Assembly: GCF_019279795.1 (NCBI RefSeq)
Contig: NC_056743.1
Location: forward strand, 930,660,499 to 930,724,498
Length of the DNA: 64,000 nt
Direction: 5' to 3'
Source of the DNA: Protopterus annectens
Lineage: Eukaryota > Chordata > Ceratodontiformes > Protopteridae
Shown here: piece after piece, positions 62,869 through 64,000 of the stretch
Numbering within the stretch: the stretch's first letter is position 1
Layout: each line of letters starts with the position of its first letter
Position numbers and translations under genes: made by a program
The notes under the pieces: model-generated
What the model was told of the DNA's origin: nothing
The model's database searches: none
What the model saw: the letters and a program-made list of their open reading frames with translations, nothing else

Positions 62869-63900
62869 TTAGATAGCATTAGGGCAAGCTATAAGGCCCT
62901 GCAAGACTGCAGTGGCAAAACCAGCTCTGGATTTAGAGAAAATTGGCAAATGGTAATGCTTGGTAAAAGTATGCACAGAACTCCAGGTAGCAGCTTCTAG
63001 GATGTCCCTGGTAGGAAGACCCCTGAGAAAGGCTGCAGAGGTAGATGCAGCCCTGGTTGAATGGGGTCTAATCCCCTGTGGGATAGGTTTTCCATGGTGC
63101 TTATAGCAGAAATAAATGCAATCGCCTATCCATTTAGAAATGGTTTGCTTTGAAATAGCCTTCCCCTCTGACCATGCAGCAAATGCCACAAGCAATTGTT
63201 CAGATTTCCTTTGAGGTTTAGCCCTGTCCAAAAAAAATCGAAGTTGTCTGTGCACATCTAAGGAGTGCAGTATCCGTTCCCCTTTGTTCTGTGGATTTGA
63301 AAAGAAGGTTGACAAATGAATGGAAAGATTAATAGCCACACTGGATACCACCCTTGGGCATAAAGCAGGGATTGGTCCTGAGGGAGACCCTGTCGGCATG
63401 AAAGATGATTAAAGGCTCCACTGCCATAAGGGCCTGTAATTCAGAAACCCTTCTTGCTGAAGTAACTGCTAAAAGGAAAGCTGTTTTCCAAGAAAGGAAT
63501 TTTAACTCTGCAGTTGCAGCTGGCTCAAGAGGAGGAAGAGTGAGTTTTTCCAATACAAAATTAAGGTCCCAGGCTGGAGTTGGGGCTCTCCTGGGTGGTC
63601 TTAAGCTTTTGGCCCCTCTGAGGAACTGCTTGAGCACTGGATGAGAGAAAATGGGTGGTTCTGTGTTGAAATGAGCTGAAATGGCTGAGACATGAATTTT
63701 GATGGAGGAAAAAGAAAGTCCCTTGTGAAGCATCTCAGTTAAGTACTGAAGAATCTGAGGTAAGTTGGGTGCTGCTGTGCCCCTCCATTGAGTCTGGTTC
63801 CAGACACAGAATTTTTTCCATTTTTCAGCATAAGATTTTCTAGTACTAGGCCTCCTTGCCTCCAAAATGACATCCAACACTTGTTTACTGAGGGATGGTA
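62869..63900 (-). pseudogene. DIRS-J tyrosine recombinase (one frameshift)
   Basis: N-terminal frame (63,329-63,880): VILEARRPSTRKSYAEKWKK, SSIKIHVSAISAHFNTEPP, KLTLPPLEPAATAELKFL, box I TSARRVSELQALMAVEP. After a one-base shift near 63,350 the second frame (62,869-63,399) reads VSSVAINLSIHLSTFFSNPQ, KAISKQTISKWIGDCIYFCY, box II HSTRAASTSAAFLRGLPTRD (HSTR at 63,052-63,063) and ATWSSVHTFTKHYHLPIFS with the nucleophile Tyr, ending RAGFATAVLQGLIACPNAI. All catalytic boxes are present. 63,901-64,000 overlaps the RNase H tail. Confidence 0.9.
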
Positions 63901-64000
63901 ACGGAGATATTAGGTAATTAGTCAGTCTGCCAGGTTCAGGGTTTGAAGCTGAGGGTGCAGAATCTGGCTCTCTTGCTGTGACAGCAGGGTAGGGGTCTGA

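Overview
This window is vertebrate genomic DNA from a very repeat-rich genome. It has no bacterial features, many spliceosomal-era transposons, TA/CA microsatellites and one short sequence that looks like a spliced host exon. Abundant DIRS-type tyrosine-recombinase retrotransposons together with Ty3/gypsy, CR1/L2-type LINEs, an RTE LINE and a Penelope-like element fit a large-genome amphibian, a lungfish or a similar animal. The species cannot be named from the sequence. Nearly every long open frame belongs to a transposon, and most are broken.

Positions 1-45,807 are best read as one nest of insertions, outermost to innermost: (1) an old DIRS copy (F; 1-2,221 and 44,331-45,807, minus strand), split by (2) a Ty3/gypsy element on the plus strand (LTRs 2,222-2,485 and 44,062-44,330). 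The gypsy carries DIRS-E (4,922-10,617), a CR1-like LINE tail (about 13,130-13,425) and (3) a Penelope-like element (13,428-13,944 and 42,291-about 43,930, minus). The Penelope-like element is split by (4) an APE-type LINE (13,945-15,628 and 40,879-42,290, minus), which is split by (5) DIRS-A (15,629-40,878). DIRS-A carries DIRS-B (18,667-24,195), an RTE LINE (26,326-29,427) and (6) DIRS-C (29,572-40,636). DIRS-C carries (7) DIRS-D (34,027-39,615). At several joints the two flanks abut in the same reading frame or continue the same domain once the insert is ignored.

Positions 45,808-64,000 hold a possible further DIRS end (to 46,063), about 1.4 kb of unassigned sequence, DIRS-G (47,445-53,094), a second CR1-like tail (53,855-54,125), a candidate host exon on the minus strand (54,928-55,020), then the old DIRS-H (56,664-about 60,880), the YR end of DIRS-I (about 60,886-62,267) and DIRS-J, which runs off the right edge (62,268-64,000).

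The DIRS copies share one plan on the minus strand: a 5' ITR with a TGACGTCA box, a TATA box and a YY1-like ATGGCG box; a gag with an N-terminal CxxC...CxxC zinc motif; RT (YLDD) and RNase H, then a conserved tail; an overlapping tyrosine recombinase (SARR...HSTR...Y); and a 3' region with an internal complementary region (ICR) and an inverted 3' ITR. The 3' ITR has a roughly 30-bp outer extension. The ICR reads as the complement of the joined element ends, as expected for replication through a circular DNA. Insertions leave no target duplication, and all six sites with both flanks visible have the form AA^C on the plus strand.
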